From assembly GCA_944472155.2 (NCBI GenBank), contig OX235271.1, forward strand, positions 40,102,633 through 40,166,632: 64,000 nucleotides of DNA, read 5' to 3'. A model generated the notes under the pieces. That model was not told where the DNA came from and ran no database searches. It worked only from the letters and a program-made list of their open reading frames with translations. The translations under genes were made by a program, and so were the position numbers. The DNA comes from Trichobilharzia szidati. Lineage: Eukaryota; Platyhelminthes; Trematoda; Strigeidida; Schistosomatidae. This document shows positions 1 to 13,600 of this stretch, piece by piece (the stretch's first letter is position 1; each line of letters starts with the position of its first letter).

Positions 1-184
1 CATTTGGTGCAGGGTTTGACCCCCGACCGACGCACTCCTTTACCTCGCTAAGCCAGTAATAAGATTGGTGAAGAGGGAAGATTGGGCATGAGGTTAGCAA
101 ACCCATGCGGCAAAAATAAACATTACTGCTACCGAAACTTTAAGCCTCTAGCTTGAAGCCCTATCTTCCACTGGGAACGTAAAG

Positions 185-186
<2 letters not shown>
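1..186 (+). repeat. SINE-1 (Sm-alpha-like), 5'-truncated
   Basis: The copy starts in the B-box region of a tRNA-like head (GGTTTGACCC-like at about 8-20) and runs through a conserved body (CTCCTTTACCTCGCTAAGCC) to a tail reading ccctatcttccactgggaac. The same body recurs at 2281, 18552, 19967 (minus), 41066 and 61573. The tail resembles the 3' end of the RTE-A LINE at 16296-16330, so RTE machinery probably mobilised it. The A-box half lies left of the window. Confidence 0.75.

Positions 187-221
<35 letters not shown>
187..221. repeat. (AT)n microsatellite
   Basis: A pure AT dinucleotide run joins the 3' tail of the SINE on its left to the 3' end of the minus-strand CR1-A LINE on its right. 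It probably grew from the LINE's AT-rich tail. Confidence 0.95.
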
Positions 222-223
<2 letters not shown>

Positions 224-1312
224 CTACTTTATTCCAAAAACAGTACTTATAAAACAGAATGGAATTCTCAGCATTTGTCACAATATTGCATCTTATTTAC
301 GTTAAATATAAATAAAATTAAAAATTAAGACAAAATTAACCAGAGGAATTTGTCAACGTTTACGATATAAAGTCAAAAATATTCGAAGCACGAATTGAGA
401 ATATTAAATATAATAATAATAAGTTTGTTGCAAACAGTATTGTCGATTCAGTTTGAAAATTTTAACAAGTTATACATTATTGAATCTAATATTCTGTTGA
501 TATGGCAGAATGGTGAGGGGAAATACAAAATTAACAGTTATAACACAGCTTAAATGATGTCCACACTTTTGAAAAAAAACAGAAAAAAAAGATTGAGAGG
601 ATTATAAATACAAGAAGTACAATAACAACAAAATTTGTTGTTGTAAGGGTGGAGGAAATGGTTTATTCAGTAGTGCAAAGAAGGTTAGTTACTTCATGTC
701 TAACACTATTTTCATCACATAAAGTACGTGCCAAATATCGTATAGTGGAATTTTTATACTTAGACGTACGTTCATAAAATCTTCTGAAAAGACTTCTTGT
801 TTTACCTGAGGTGAAAGCTGAGGATAATTTAAGTGGATGCTCACAGTCTGACAAAATTCCTTTAGCAAATTTGTTGCATGAAATCAAGTGCCTATCAGTG
901 ACAATGTCAACGATATGGACCAATGGGATAACACTCGTTCTACTGATAGTCATTAGAGTTCTACGAATTATGGCATAGTGTTTTTTAAGCAATCGAGGGA
1001 AGAATAAGGGTGAACAGTAAAGAATAATAGGTAAAATACACGAGTTGACAAAATGTAAGAGGAGTGGTTGTGTTATGCCTGAGTGCCTTTACTTCTTAAA
1101 GTAAAAAGTCAGACGAAATATTCTTTTAGAAATCGCTAAGACATGAGAAAACCAGGATAGGTCAGAAGAATGAATTATTCCAAGATACTTTACTTCAGAC
1201 TTGGTTTCTATATCAGTATCATCGATTTTGAAAGGGTCATAGGAACCAACGGCTTCATTTAACTTTCGTTTACATCGGAAACTGAAATTACCAGTATGAC
1301 ATTTGGAAGGAT
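222..1312 (-). mobile_element. CR1-A LINE, 5'-truncated 3' end
   Basis: The minus strand encodes the C-terminal reverse-transcriptase and tail region of the same CR1-like family as 48470-51660. Matching blocks include NPSKCH, DLSW, ISKR, HIVDIV-DRHLISCNKFAKGILSD and YKNSTI-YLARTLCD. Several frameshifts and stops break it; the longest open part is 663-992. The 3' UTR (ctttattccaaaaacagtac at about 226) matches the 48470 copy. The 5' truncation point at about 1312 lies some 47 bp inside the Virilizer intron that follows exon 20. Dead copy. Confidence 0.8.
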
Positions 1313-1360
1313 TTAAATATATATATAACGCAAATCACAAAAAACGGACCTTCTACTCAC

Positions 1361-1642
1361 CCTTTCAAGTTGGACAGCTTTAGGACCAGGGGGACAAAAT
1401 GTGAAAATTGTACAAGCATATGCATAAAATAAAGGATGTAAAATCCGAGTGTCTTGAAAATCTTCACCTTGGATTGGGATGATAGTGCGTAATAAGACAG
1501 AAACAATTTGTATAATGGAATCAAATATTGAAAACACTAGACTAGCATTACTATCACAACTACTTATATCTATCAGATCGGTTGCATTGCTTGCATGAGA
1601 TAACGTGGCTTGTAATTGAAGTATGAAGAAATCAGACAGTTT
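1361..1642 (-). CDS. VIRMA: Virilizer exon 20 (last in window)
   Basis: 94 codons, phase 0 at both ends, with acceptor tatcttttag and donor AGG/GTGAGT. IFDSIIQIVSVLLRT and HPLFYAYACTIFTFCP occupy the place of human ARCTLTLLKTMLTELLRG and PSALVTLHMLLCSIP. The remaining C-terminal exons are off the left edge. Confidence 0.88.
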
Positions 1643-4600
1643 CTAAAAGATAAAAAACAGAATATGGAGGAAAAGAATGTCAATAAAATATGCCTTATGA
1701 CGATATATATATATATATACTAGTTCACCAAACTGTATAGTCCACTCTGCAATCACTTATTCACCAAGCGTAGTGGATCACTAAATGCATACTTCTCAGG
1801 TTATGGAAAATCAAAGAGTACTAGATAGCTGTTTTGTCCTAGTTTGGAACTCTTCATCAGTACGCATCCATTGTCTCATCGGGGATCAAACCCAGGGTCA
1901 CGTTACGACGGGAGTTCAATCACTGAAACAGAAGTCCAATTCGCAGACCATGGATTCTATTCTTTGTCAGTTTGCAATTTTTAGCGAGACCAACAGCCAG
2001 TATCAATGGCGACAATTTGTCCTCACACATGATTTCATGAACCCCACTTCTCGCTAGAACTTCAGGCAAATTGTTGAGGAGTCCCGACTAGGACGAAACA
2101 GCTGGTTTCCAATAGTTCTCCAACTGATATCAATCCGTGATCAAACTTGAAACCGACCCAATCCCCACAAACACTAACATCTGGAAATTATCAGAGTACC
2201 TAACCTAGTAAGAATGAATAATATTATTGAAGTCATGAACTAAGAAAAAAATACAACGGATATATTATCACCGTTGTTATTACGGTGCATCAGTTGCACA
2301 GCAATAGAATGCTCGCCAATCACGCCTCATTTACTTCGGGATTCCATCCCCAGCCACCAACGCATTCCTCCTTTACCTCATTAAGCCAGTAATAAGACTG
2401 GTAATGAGGGAAGGTTGGTCATGAGGCTAGTAACTCGCAAAAAATAAACACCACTGCTAGCGAAACTTCAAGCATCTAGCTTGAAGCCTTATGTTCCATT
2501 AGGGACGTATAGGGAATAAAATAATAAATAAATGAAATAATTGTTATTATTGCGTACTTTCTAAGACATATAAGAGCTAGAAACAGTAACTATAAGATTA
2601 TAAATTCTCTGTGTAACTAAAACCATTTATAACAACAGCATCGTTGCCCTGTAGAACATTTGACAGAAGCAATTGATTATGCATAGACATAATTAAGGAA
2701 TATAAGCTCTGGTTACAATGTTACAATGTTCAATGAGCTATGATAAAGGCATCTAGATTGACTAATTCATAATAATAGAATAATATATACATCCTAGATA
2801 AGGAGTAATCATTACAAAAAAGGCATAGACGCTTACCTGAATTAAGGTAATAAACGTATTTAATCCATTCATACTGATTATGCTAATAAGTGCATTCGTT
2901 CGAGATAAAATTATCTGTTGTTTTGAAAAATTATCATATGATAAACGATCAAAAATTGATAATCGACTTGAACCGAGTATATGCGTACGTAATAAACGTA
3001 ATACCAATAGAATGCTAGGCGGTATACACCGACCAGCTGTAACAATTTGAGCATTAGATAGTTTTCGACTTTGAAATGTTAAATGAGATGATGTAGTATT
3101 CGGTGCTATAAGATCTTCAGCAACTTCAAGATCTAAAAGTGTATCTAATGCTTCAGTCAATTCATTACTCATTGTTTGCAATTGACTAATTAACCATGAA
3201 CAGGCGTCAGGTGATAAAGGTGAATCAGTCGGTACATTGAACACTCCTGTAACATGTGAACGAGACAATCCATCACGAAGCCAATTAATATAAATTGGTG
3301 CAATTCGAGTAAATGAATTCAATTGTACTAATACATCAATAGGTGTAATATCTTCTACACAGTCGATTTGTTGATGTGCTACACAAAAGAAATTAAGTGA
3401 AATATGTATATTAATATATATGTGCAAAACTTGGGCACTGTGGTAGTAAGTAATTCCATATTAGTTTGTTTATTAGATGTATCACATAGTCAGTGAAACA
3501 GTATTACTGTTTACTGGATGACGAGGTTTCGAACACAATTTATTATTGTTCATAATCATATCATCAATTATAATCATACAACTTCGAAACTTGAGTTTTA
3601 TAGTTTTCTTTGTCCTCTCCTATTTGTAGTCATTGGGGTAGTAGAATTTTCCAGATGTATGGTGGACACGTGTTGAATCATTCCTATTACACGTGTTTGC
3701 AGTTGATTCGATAAACAAAGCTTTTGTTATCAATCTCTCCCTCCACCCTGTGACATTAGATTTTAAAACTGTCATCTTATCCCATCCATATTGTATGGTT
3801 GTGCGTAACTGCATGTAGTGCTATGGGTTATTTTGAAAGCAAATTAAATTTTAAAAATTATAATTTTTCTTAATAGATCTTTGCCTATCTTGTTTCTGTG
3901 AATATCTGAGCTATTCTCTAGATTTCTTATCTTATTTGGATCAACCAATCTAGATTTTGCAAGGTTTTTATGCTAGGCTCCACAGGATCCTTTAACCGAC
4001 AAAGCTTGTTTCTAATTGAGTTTGTGGGTTTGAATACCAGCCACTTTTATTCCTACCTTGTTAAGAATTCTGCGTAAGGTTTCCGAGGTTCTTTCTTTGT
4101 ATGGAATTACTACTGATGATTTAGATTCCTTATTGTTGGTGTCGTCATTAATATTATTACTATTATTATCATTATTATCACTATCGCTACTATCATTATT
4201 TATTTTATTTTTACATTTCCCTACATATTTCCTGACTAATTTATCAGGGTAATTATTAAGTTTCAAGGCATCTCTTATATGTCTCACTTCCTGTCTTAGA
4301 TTTTTCTTGGTACTGCTTAGTTTTTGTGCTCCGTCACTTAAACATTTCACCAATCCTATTTTTACTGACATAGGGTGGGATGATCGGAAATCCAAATATG
4401 TGTTTGAGTGTGTGGGTTTCCTGTAAACACTAGTGTTTAACTTCCCATCTTCTATGTGTATGTGTATATGTATATATGTATACATAATGGTCAGTGCTGA
4501 GTAATATATACGAATAAATTAGTGATGTAAACAAAAGGAAGTTACAAGAATTTCTCGAAAACTGTTCCAACTTTGCTTCACACTTTTCACCTCTTATCAA

Positions 4601-7600
4601 TTCTATTCAATCGCAATGGCTTTATATGTGACATTCATTTGATGCATGCAGGTGCAGGAATATGCGTGATAGAGACGATGACGAAATGCAGTGCTCTGAA
4701 CACCTTGAAATGATATCTTCAAAGGTATGGCATGCGATTAACTCCTATTTTTGGTGTAGTTGTGTCCTATGAGCTGGATGGCTTAGCTGTGAAACCTTCA
4801 TTTTCTTAATAGTGCATGCTTCAATTTGAAGAATCCTTTTAAAATTCTCCCCGAGTTTAGAAAGCCATCGCTTCTCGTAAACTCGAATGTGAATGGTTGT
4901 TTTTGTGTACTTTCCCTCCCTCTAGTCTGCTTGTATCGGTACCGATTGTTTCCTTGACGTGAAAGTTGACTTTTCGTCTATCTAATTTCCTTTTTATAGA
5001 TTGGTAAATCTTGTCTATATCAATACATGTCTTGACTGCCGATGCATGTGAATACTAGACTCTTAGAAATTCTCTGGCGTTTTTGGTGTTTCCTCCGTCT
5101 AATATTTGAGCATTGTCCCAATCGAATTAGTGTCCATGATTGTCTGCATGAACCAATACGAGAGAGAGAAGACATGCTTTTCACCGAATCCTAGTTTAAA
5201 GATAGGAAGTGCATTGGTAGAGCATGTTGGTGGTTCACTTATTACGGATGTTAGTAATGATTTTTGGTAAAAAATCAACACCGATATAAAAGGCTCGAAA
5301 TGACATTCACCAACTCACGTCATCTCTGGCGTAGACGTTATATGTACCTATCAATCAAATGTCGTATGCACTGGGCAGCAGGACACAATTTACTGTTCAT
5401 AACAGTGTTAAATGCAATTCTATGCAACTTCGAACCTGAGATTTTATAGTTATACTTCTTTCAGACTTATAAGTAAGCAGTGAGTAAGGGGGAGTGATAC
5501 ACAGGTAGGCTTCGTTTGCTTTTGGAAGTATGTGGGCGGTTGTTATTTCCCGGCTGCCCATACCATGGAAGTTGGTTGAGTCTTCGGTTACCTGAAATAG
5601 AGAAAAGGTTAGTGTTGCGTGACCGCAAAGCCCAGGGGACAACTGCTTGAGGCCGGTCACACGCGGCCTGTTTTTGTTTGATCTTTTTTTGTTTGGTGTG
5701 TCTCAGTAGCATATTTATCACTTCTGCCATGTGACACGGCAGCAGGAAGTGCGGTCGTTGTTAATCCGGGCCCCGACCGATCCGGCATGATATTTTGTGA
5801 GTTTGTTTGAATCATAGTATTGGATTGGGTAGCTGCTTTTTGTTTAACCGCTATCCAAACAACCTTTCTGGCATGGTAGGACCTACAGGAACATACGTTC
5901 CAGCCAGTGTAGCTCGTTGGGTCATTGCGATATGCAAGCCCGACCACCACGTCAAGGTAGCAGCAGTCATTTACACCTGATTGAGTTGGTCACAACAATG
6001 AAAGCATCTCAAATTTACTTTTATATTATTATTATTCCTTTGGGTTCAGAGTGGAACATAGGTCTTCAGATGAAAATTGCTATTTCATTCTGCTCCATGA
6101 AACCCTTTAAAGTTGACCCTACGATTCCTTTTAAGTTTTCATCATTCCCTCCACTTCATATGACCTCTTCGATGTTACTTTCGAACCAACTCCCAACTTG
6201 TCGCTTCCCATTTACATTCCACTCTAGAGTCTGGCGCACGATGCCAGTCGATGGTCGCTTCAGCGTATGCCCAATCTATCTGCATTTCTGTCTGCATATT
6301 TGCTGAGCAACAGGTTCACGGTTGGTTCGTCACCAGAGTTCCTAGTTGCTTCAGTGTGGAACAAAGACAGCTGTTGATAAAAGTCTGCAACCAGTTAGAA
6401 ATGATTTAGGTGATGCACCATGTTCATAAATTATATAGAACCACTGACTTGGCAATAATGTTGTACATGCAAAGCAAAAAGGAACGCCAGTGATTTCCAC
6501 AAATAATAATAATAAGCAGTTTATAGGCTTACTTTTCAAGCACACTGACACTGAAATCTATACATCCTATCTATTTCACAAGCTGGTAAACATTTCCAAC
6601 CTGACTATATTTTTTTTAAACATACAATAATGGATGAAAAAATACCCTTTATTATGAACACATTTCATTGGAAAAGGGGTATACATCTGCCTTAAAAAGC
6701 TGTATAACACACTAACTCACGCGTGATCAGCTGTGCCAAACGAAATCCATAACGATCTAAATAGGATACATCCTCACTGTGACGTAATACTGTAATGATC
6801 AAGGTATTCACTAAATTGTTTAACTGAATTGGTCCAGAGAGCAGATTGTGGATTGTTGCTTTCGAACTTAAAGCGCTTGGCATTTCAAAATGTGCATCTG
6901 TTGAAGCCGGATCATTTGACTGTGCTGGGAACAATAAAAGACAGCATGAAAACATGTATAACACGAATCGTTATCAATAATGAGATTATAGTGAAGTGCT
7001 TTCAAATTAATGTATGAAAACTGGATAAAGATGAGGAGACTTAGAATAGTGAAAAAAACAAGTGACAAAGGTTAATAAACCAGGATTTAATGAATTCATC
7101 AAATTTCAGTAAAACTCTTCAGCTGAACACTATACCTACAGTGATATACATACACTACTAGAAATACTTTGTGAGATATATGAATTATAAGTAAATAAAC
7201 TACATTTGTGGTGAGAGATGGGTGCCAGCCAAATTGGTAGACAGTAATTGACGTCAATGTTTATGTCTCAAATATTAGTCATGTGAAAACAAGGTCAAAA
7301 ATGAGAACAAAGGCTTTGCGTAGGCGGATACAGTTAGCATATGGATGATCTGACACAGCCACAAAGAGATGCAAGGTTAACTGTCTGTGAGAAACAACCA
7401 ATCAAAAGACTGTATTTCCTACTAACAATAATGTACATTAAAATTTATAAATATGTGTTGATTTTCCTTATTAAACGTTCTGTTGCCTGACTTTTGCTTT
7501 CTGTCGTTACAATTGGTGTCGCTGTCTCCGAACAATGAAGATCCCATGACCAACTGCGTTTGAAGGAGACATACGAGCTTCTTACGTGACTTCGAGGCCA

Positions 7601-10600
7601 TTGCTGAGTTGGTGCGTGTCAAAGAGCAGGCGGCGAAGGCAGTTGTGCTGGGGACGCTGTTGAGAGGCCGAGCGAAGGCGGCATATGACAGCGTAGAGAG
7701 GTCAGATGGCACAGCGTCTTGGAAGACATTGGTTGAACGATTGGTGTCGGAGTTCAACAGTCCAACAGACAGACAGTTGGCAATGCAGCAGTTCCGTTCA
7801 ACGAAGCTCGGACCTGATGGAGATCCGTTAGTGTTGGCGCTCTGTCCTCCTGTATGGCTGTGAGACCTGGCCATTGAGAGTGGAAGACATGAAATGGCTA
7901 GCTAGCTGTCTTTGATCATAGGTACCTGCGTCCTATCTACTGTGTTATGTGCCACGTGTAATACAGTGAGAAATATTGAGGTCACGCTTCGGTCGAGTAG
8001 GAGGTAGGTGGGAGTGGAAATCAGTTGACGAGATTATGCAGTTACACTGATCGAGATGGTTAAGATATGTGGTACCCATGCATGCCTAGTCATCGCCTTC
8101 CTTGGTGTGCAATGTTAGCTGCTGACATAGGACGGATCACCTTGGAAAAGAGCTACCTGGTGGTGGTCAAACGAAGTCATGACATCGGTCAATCAAATCT
8201 ACAACAGTTAGTTTAAACTAGCCACATCAGGAGGTGAAGACTTCGTGGTTGGGGTCCTCCAGACGGTAAAAACCAATGACGGCTGGAGATGGACCATTGG
8301 TGATACGGCTCAAAATCGTTCTCAATGGCTGGCTCAGATGCATCCATCCACTCCTTGTGACTTACAATATCCAATAAAATTATATTTTTGTTCGATATTA
8401 TTATTCTTTTTGCCTCATATCTGTGTTTACTGTCTCTGTTCTGTATTTCTTTTTACTTTCTTCCTCCGTTGCTTTGTGTGCTACAAGGAGGGAGTGTGGC
8501 GACTCGAACTGCTGCACATCTGTGCAAAGTTCTATATTGAAACCAGTCAGTCAGTCAGTCAGTCATTTTCCATACAATCATACAATTAGGACATTTATAA
8601 GTGAATATTTGAATAACTGTCTTCTTAAGTGTCTGCACAGAAACAGTTTTCAAAAATGTTAACACTCGTATGTCAGTTAGAATTATTAGTGGCATACAGC
8701 TAGCTGCCCATCATTACTCAAAAATCCTCTACAAGATGACATCAAGTCAATAAAACAGGGGAGTGACAAGAAAGGAGTTTGAGAATAGTTGAAGCCCTAA
8801 AGACCCGGAATTTCAATTTCAAACCAATACTGTCTAGACAAAGTACATCCGACCAATGCCTTTTTCAAAGCCATCACAGAGGTAGCAAATCCGGCTAAAT
8901 TTTCTTATAGTTCGACCACATTTGTTCGGCTAACATAATTCCTTATTAGTAAAAAAGGAAGCCTTCTGTGCTAATTTGCATCTTGTTCTTCAAATGGAAC
9001 AAATCCCAAGATGTCCTCAACTTTCAAATATACATTCACCAATTTCATTGTCGAAAACATAAATCCCACTTCAGTGTCAGTCTTTATGAATCTGTAGCTC
9101 ATTAGTGTATGCGCTCGATTTCCAACCAACGCATCACGAGTTCCAACTCCATCCTTTCTATCCACCAACGTTTGGGCAGTCAGGTAGTATTATTAGCCCT
9201 TAGCCATGGGGAGGTGGCAAACTGGTAACTGTATGGAAATAAAGTTGGGGTTTTTCGAGTGACCTTTGTTTCAGTACTTTCTATAATTATTGTATTTTAG
9301 ATTAAATAAATGCATTGAAAAAAGTAGAAACAATACAGATTTTTTTTAATGCCTTGAATTGAATTGGCTGCATAATAGACGAGCTGTTGCAAAAATCACT
9401 CTCCCAAAGATGTACTTACACACAAACCGACACATTCTATTCATTCAATACTATGCTAACAAGATCGCCACCGTCTACAAAGTAAAAGTAAATTGTCCCG
9501 ATTACGATAAGTAATAATACTGGTGTTTAAGTGTGTATTCCCCCTTCGACGCCAAATCCAAGAACATCAACTAGCTAGCCAGCTGTCGAAAGACGTCACA
9601 CACATATATTCTTTCATATCGACGCATGTAGACAACTATGGACATCAGTTTGACTGGGAATATGTAGACATTTTAAATACTGGAAAGATCAAAAATGTCA
9701 GGGAATTTCTAGAAGAACCAGTGATTAACAGACATATTTACAACATAGATCAAATTCACCAGACAATAAACAATAAGTCACATGACAGAAGAAGTTAAAT
9801 TTCAAGTCAATAAAAACAATCGATCAATACTGATGCAAATTAACAACCGATCACAACAAAGCTTGTCAGGAGGAGAATTCAAATAAGTCCACTTCATAAT
9901 GGGGTTGGTTTCTACCGGAGGTGTTGTCTAGAAGGACAATGGAAGCTTCGCAATTAAACTATCCAGCTTCGAAAACACAACCACATCAAAAAGATTATAT
10001 GAATATATATACATATATAAATGAAGGACAGAACCTACTGTTAGACTTTGTTTCTTCATTTGAAGCTTTAGATTTTTCAGTTTTCGGTAATGCTAACTGC
10101 TGTGTGCTATTCCCTCCACACTTTATATCGATATCGTGTTCAGCAAAAGCTTCAGTAAGCATTAGAAATGGCGCGAAATAATCATCCATAGCAATGACAT
10201 CAGCAATCCATATAGGTGATGCAGTATTCAATGTGGTATGAACAAATTCTTTGAGACATTCTAGATTAGACAGCTGCTGGTCATCATCATCATCATCATC
10301 GACAGTACCATCATTGTCCGCAGAATTATGAAACTGTCCAATCGTGTTCACTGTCAGTCTGGTTAGTCCAAATAAGGCATCACGTAGAATTGCTGCTTCA
10401 TTGGATCGTAAATCTACAGAACTACTACTAGTCTCAGATTGAAGTTGTGTGACAAAGGAATAAATGCCTGTCATACCTGAAGACAAATAAAAACCGACAA
10501 ATTAAAAATTATACATTACGATAAAATGCAGGCGGCGGGAGGGGGGGGGTAATTTTGTGAATGGGATATTCACATATATTTCTCTCAACTCTAGTGAAAT

Positions 10601-13600
10601 TATGATAAACCATATTATAAGTGTTGTCAGAGTTATGTTAATTAGTGGTGAAATCTGTATGGTGAAAAAAGGTCAGATTTTGGTAAAACTTGAAAACATC
10701 TTAAATCCTTAGTAAAAGCTGTTCAGTCAAGTGGTGAAATATTTTATAATGATTGGGGTAATTCGTTCACAAACATGAGCGCACATAATTCTTTCTCATA
10801 GTTTATCTAACAGGAAAACAACTATTGCCGAACAACACATATAAAAGTGAGATTTCCAGGATTAACTGTAAGTGCCTACTAGTCAAAAAACTATTGAGAA
10901 TTAATTTCTACATTATATGGGCTTCGTAAGGATTTGGATTAATTTCGTTATAAGAATGTCGTTGCGAACCAACTAAAGAAAACTGAACAGAGATTTCGCC
11001 CTAGCTCGGGACTCTTCAGATTGTACACCCATGACTTCACCAGCGATTAAACAAGGGGGTTTTCAAGTCACTAAGTCAGATCATTGACCATTCGGTCACT
11101 TCGACTGTAATCCAGTGACCTGTGAATTCTAAACGTTGTCTGTTCGTGATATGGCGCTGCGCCTCTAACAAATGACATCGGTGAGTATCCGCTTCACCTT
11201 CACATAGTGTTGAATTCCAGCTGGTAGTGGTAACCTAAATGTACCGAGTACGAGTCCTGAAGTTTTCTTGGGTGCGAATTGTTGAAGAATCTCTAACTCA
11301 GTTAAAACACTTGCTCAATTTTTCCCGGTTTTCAATAATTCTCCAACTGATGTATCGGTTAACACGACAAAATATACGCTGAAAATTGATCTAGTTTTCA
11401 TGATTTGTAAAGATACATTTCATCAGGTAAACATAGACATCTCTCAGAGAACCTGAGTAAGGTGATGATCACAGACATAGCAGTAAATATATACAAAGTC
11501 TAAATATGCAAAAATGAAGGACTTCGTCACAATTGAGTAGTGCAGTCAATCGGATCATTCATAAATGAGCTCATTAAAAAGTGATCAAGTATACGCATTA
11601 AAACTTAAGATGTATTGTTTTCATTTTCAATGTAGTAAGAGAAATTATTTTTCCGAGATTTCGAGACATACGAACCTCAATTATAGGCTGTGAAAGAGTT
11701 CAAGTTTACATTGAAGTAAAATTGAAGATTTAGGCAATTAGAATTAAGGTTAAAGTCTACAAGCTACCATTGATACAGGAATATATATGAGTTTCATGAT
11801 GCTATTATTTGTCTTGTTTCGTTTTCATCTCAGAAACTGAAGTAATGACATAATCATTGACAGTATATATGGAGGATGAAAGACCTACTCAAAGCTAGTT
11901 TAGGGGCCTGTTTAACTTTTGGGCTATCAAAACTCTATCCATCACGATATATTGCATCTAACTTCAATTTGTTTTAACTTATTAACCTATCAACAATATG
12001 ACCTCCAATCGCATTGTTTACGCTCATGAAAATTTAAAATGTTTAAAATCTGTGGATTTGCATTTTTCCACAATATCCAAGAAAAAGCAACATTCTGGGT
12101 AGCAGCACGCTTTAAAGCGTATTCTCATACATCAAATGACTGTTCCTGACGTTATGAGCACAAAATGTCGTTCCCTGCTGCCAGGTAAAATTAACTGTCT
12201 GCAATCCCTGGTGTCATCTAATGTATACCGCAATGTAGGAATTAAAACTCTTCAAGAAACCTGGCTCCATTACCTATATGATGACAATTTAATCTGTCTA
12301 AATGGTTTCAGAAAAGATCAGTGTAGCTTTAAAAAGAAATGTCGTGGTGGCGTTGCAACTTTCACCAATTCTTAGTGGTGTACTTCGAATAATGTGTCTA
12401 TTTTAGACTATTTAGTGACAAAATTGACTGCCTCACTGTTAAATGTCGACTGAAACACCTATCCAAATTTAACTACACATACATTTCAAACATTTATATT
12501 GCACCTGGATGTAGCCTCTCAGAACTACCTTTATTTGCTGATGAGTTTACTTCTTTGGCTGCCACCTCTCTCTTAGAAACTCCTTGTCAATAATTACTGA
12601 CGACTTTAATTCTTGTGACTACAGTTCCCTTACATCATTACGTCATGAAAATATTGTCGACTTCTCACCACGACTAGAAAATACCCTTGATCTAGTGTTT
12701 ACAAATGACTTCAGCATATTCGAAGCTCGGAAAAGAGCCGCACTACTTAATTCTGATTATTGTGTCATACGTATATCGCCCGAAATATATGGAAAGCTGC
12801 ACAGAAGGGCCTTCTTGAACCTTGGCAAGAAAAAACAACATAGATATTACTCCCATGACAATGTAGAGTCTAAGAAACATGTTACAAGATGCAAACTGGG
12901 ACTTATTCACTGAACAAGTTCTAGATGACACAATCACAAACGTAACATGTTATCTCAAATTCTGTCTTGATGTTTGTTGTCCAAAAGAGACACTCTTCTT
13001 AAAATTTGACTTCTCTTCTCAACTCAAAAAGCTCCACCGAGAAAAAGATAGGTTATACAAAATGAGAGACAATCCTGGTGTTAAGATACTGAACATTTTA
13101 ATTAAACTGGAAATACACAGATTAAATAGGATTTATAATCAAAAGTTCGTATCATGCAAAACCTCACCAAAATGTGGGAGCTGTTTAAGGAAATCAACGG
13201 GGTAAGCAAACAAATATAATGATCCTCCTCCAGTTGATCCTGGTACTCTTAAAAAGTCTTTCGTATGTCGTCCAGCTGATGTTATGATCTCAAATGTTAC
13301 AAATGCAAATAATGCCTGCTTCTCCGGTTTTAATACAAACAATGTCCTCAAGTGTCTCAAATCCGTAAAACTTACCCGGTCCCTTGGTCTAGATGTCATA
13401 CCAGCTATTTTTCTCGAATAATGTGCTGACATTTTATGCTATCCTTTCACTGGTATTTTCAATGGATCGTTTTCCACTAAGAGTATGCCTGCTTCTTGGA
13501 AGGACATTAAAATTGCTTCTGTGCCTAAATCATCAGGTGGACCAACTGTTATGCTTAGACCTATTGCCATTAATTCACCTTTTTTAAAAATAACAGAAAG

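Noticed and set aside
5397..5950. Overlapping 87-97-codon minus-strand frames as genes
   Set aside because: They lie in interspersed repeat X, overlap each other in different frames, and show no motif.
7609..7863. Host gene with a conserved helical domain
   Set aside because: The pattern and the upstream LTR and primer-binding-like sequence fit an LTR-element Gag fragment.
8550..8575. Short tandem repeat as part of a CRISPR-like array
   Set aside because: A simple (CAGT)n LINE tail in a eukaryotic intron; no spacers.
9995..10486. A separate 163-codon gene
   Set aside because: It is Virilizer exon 17 plus short intron read-through on both sides.
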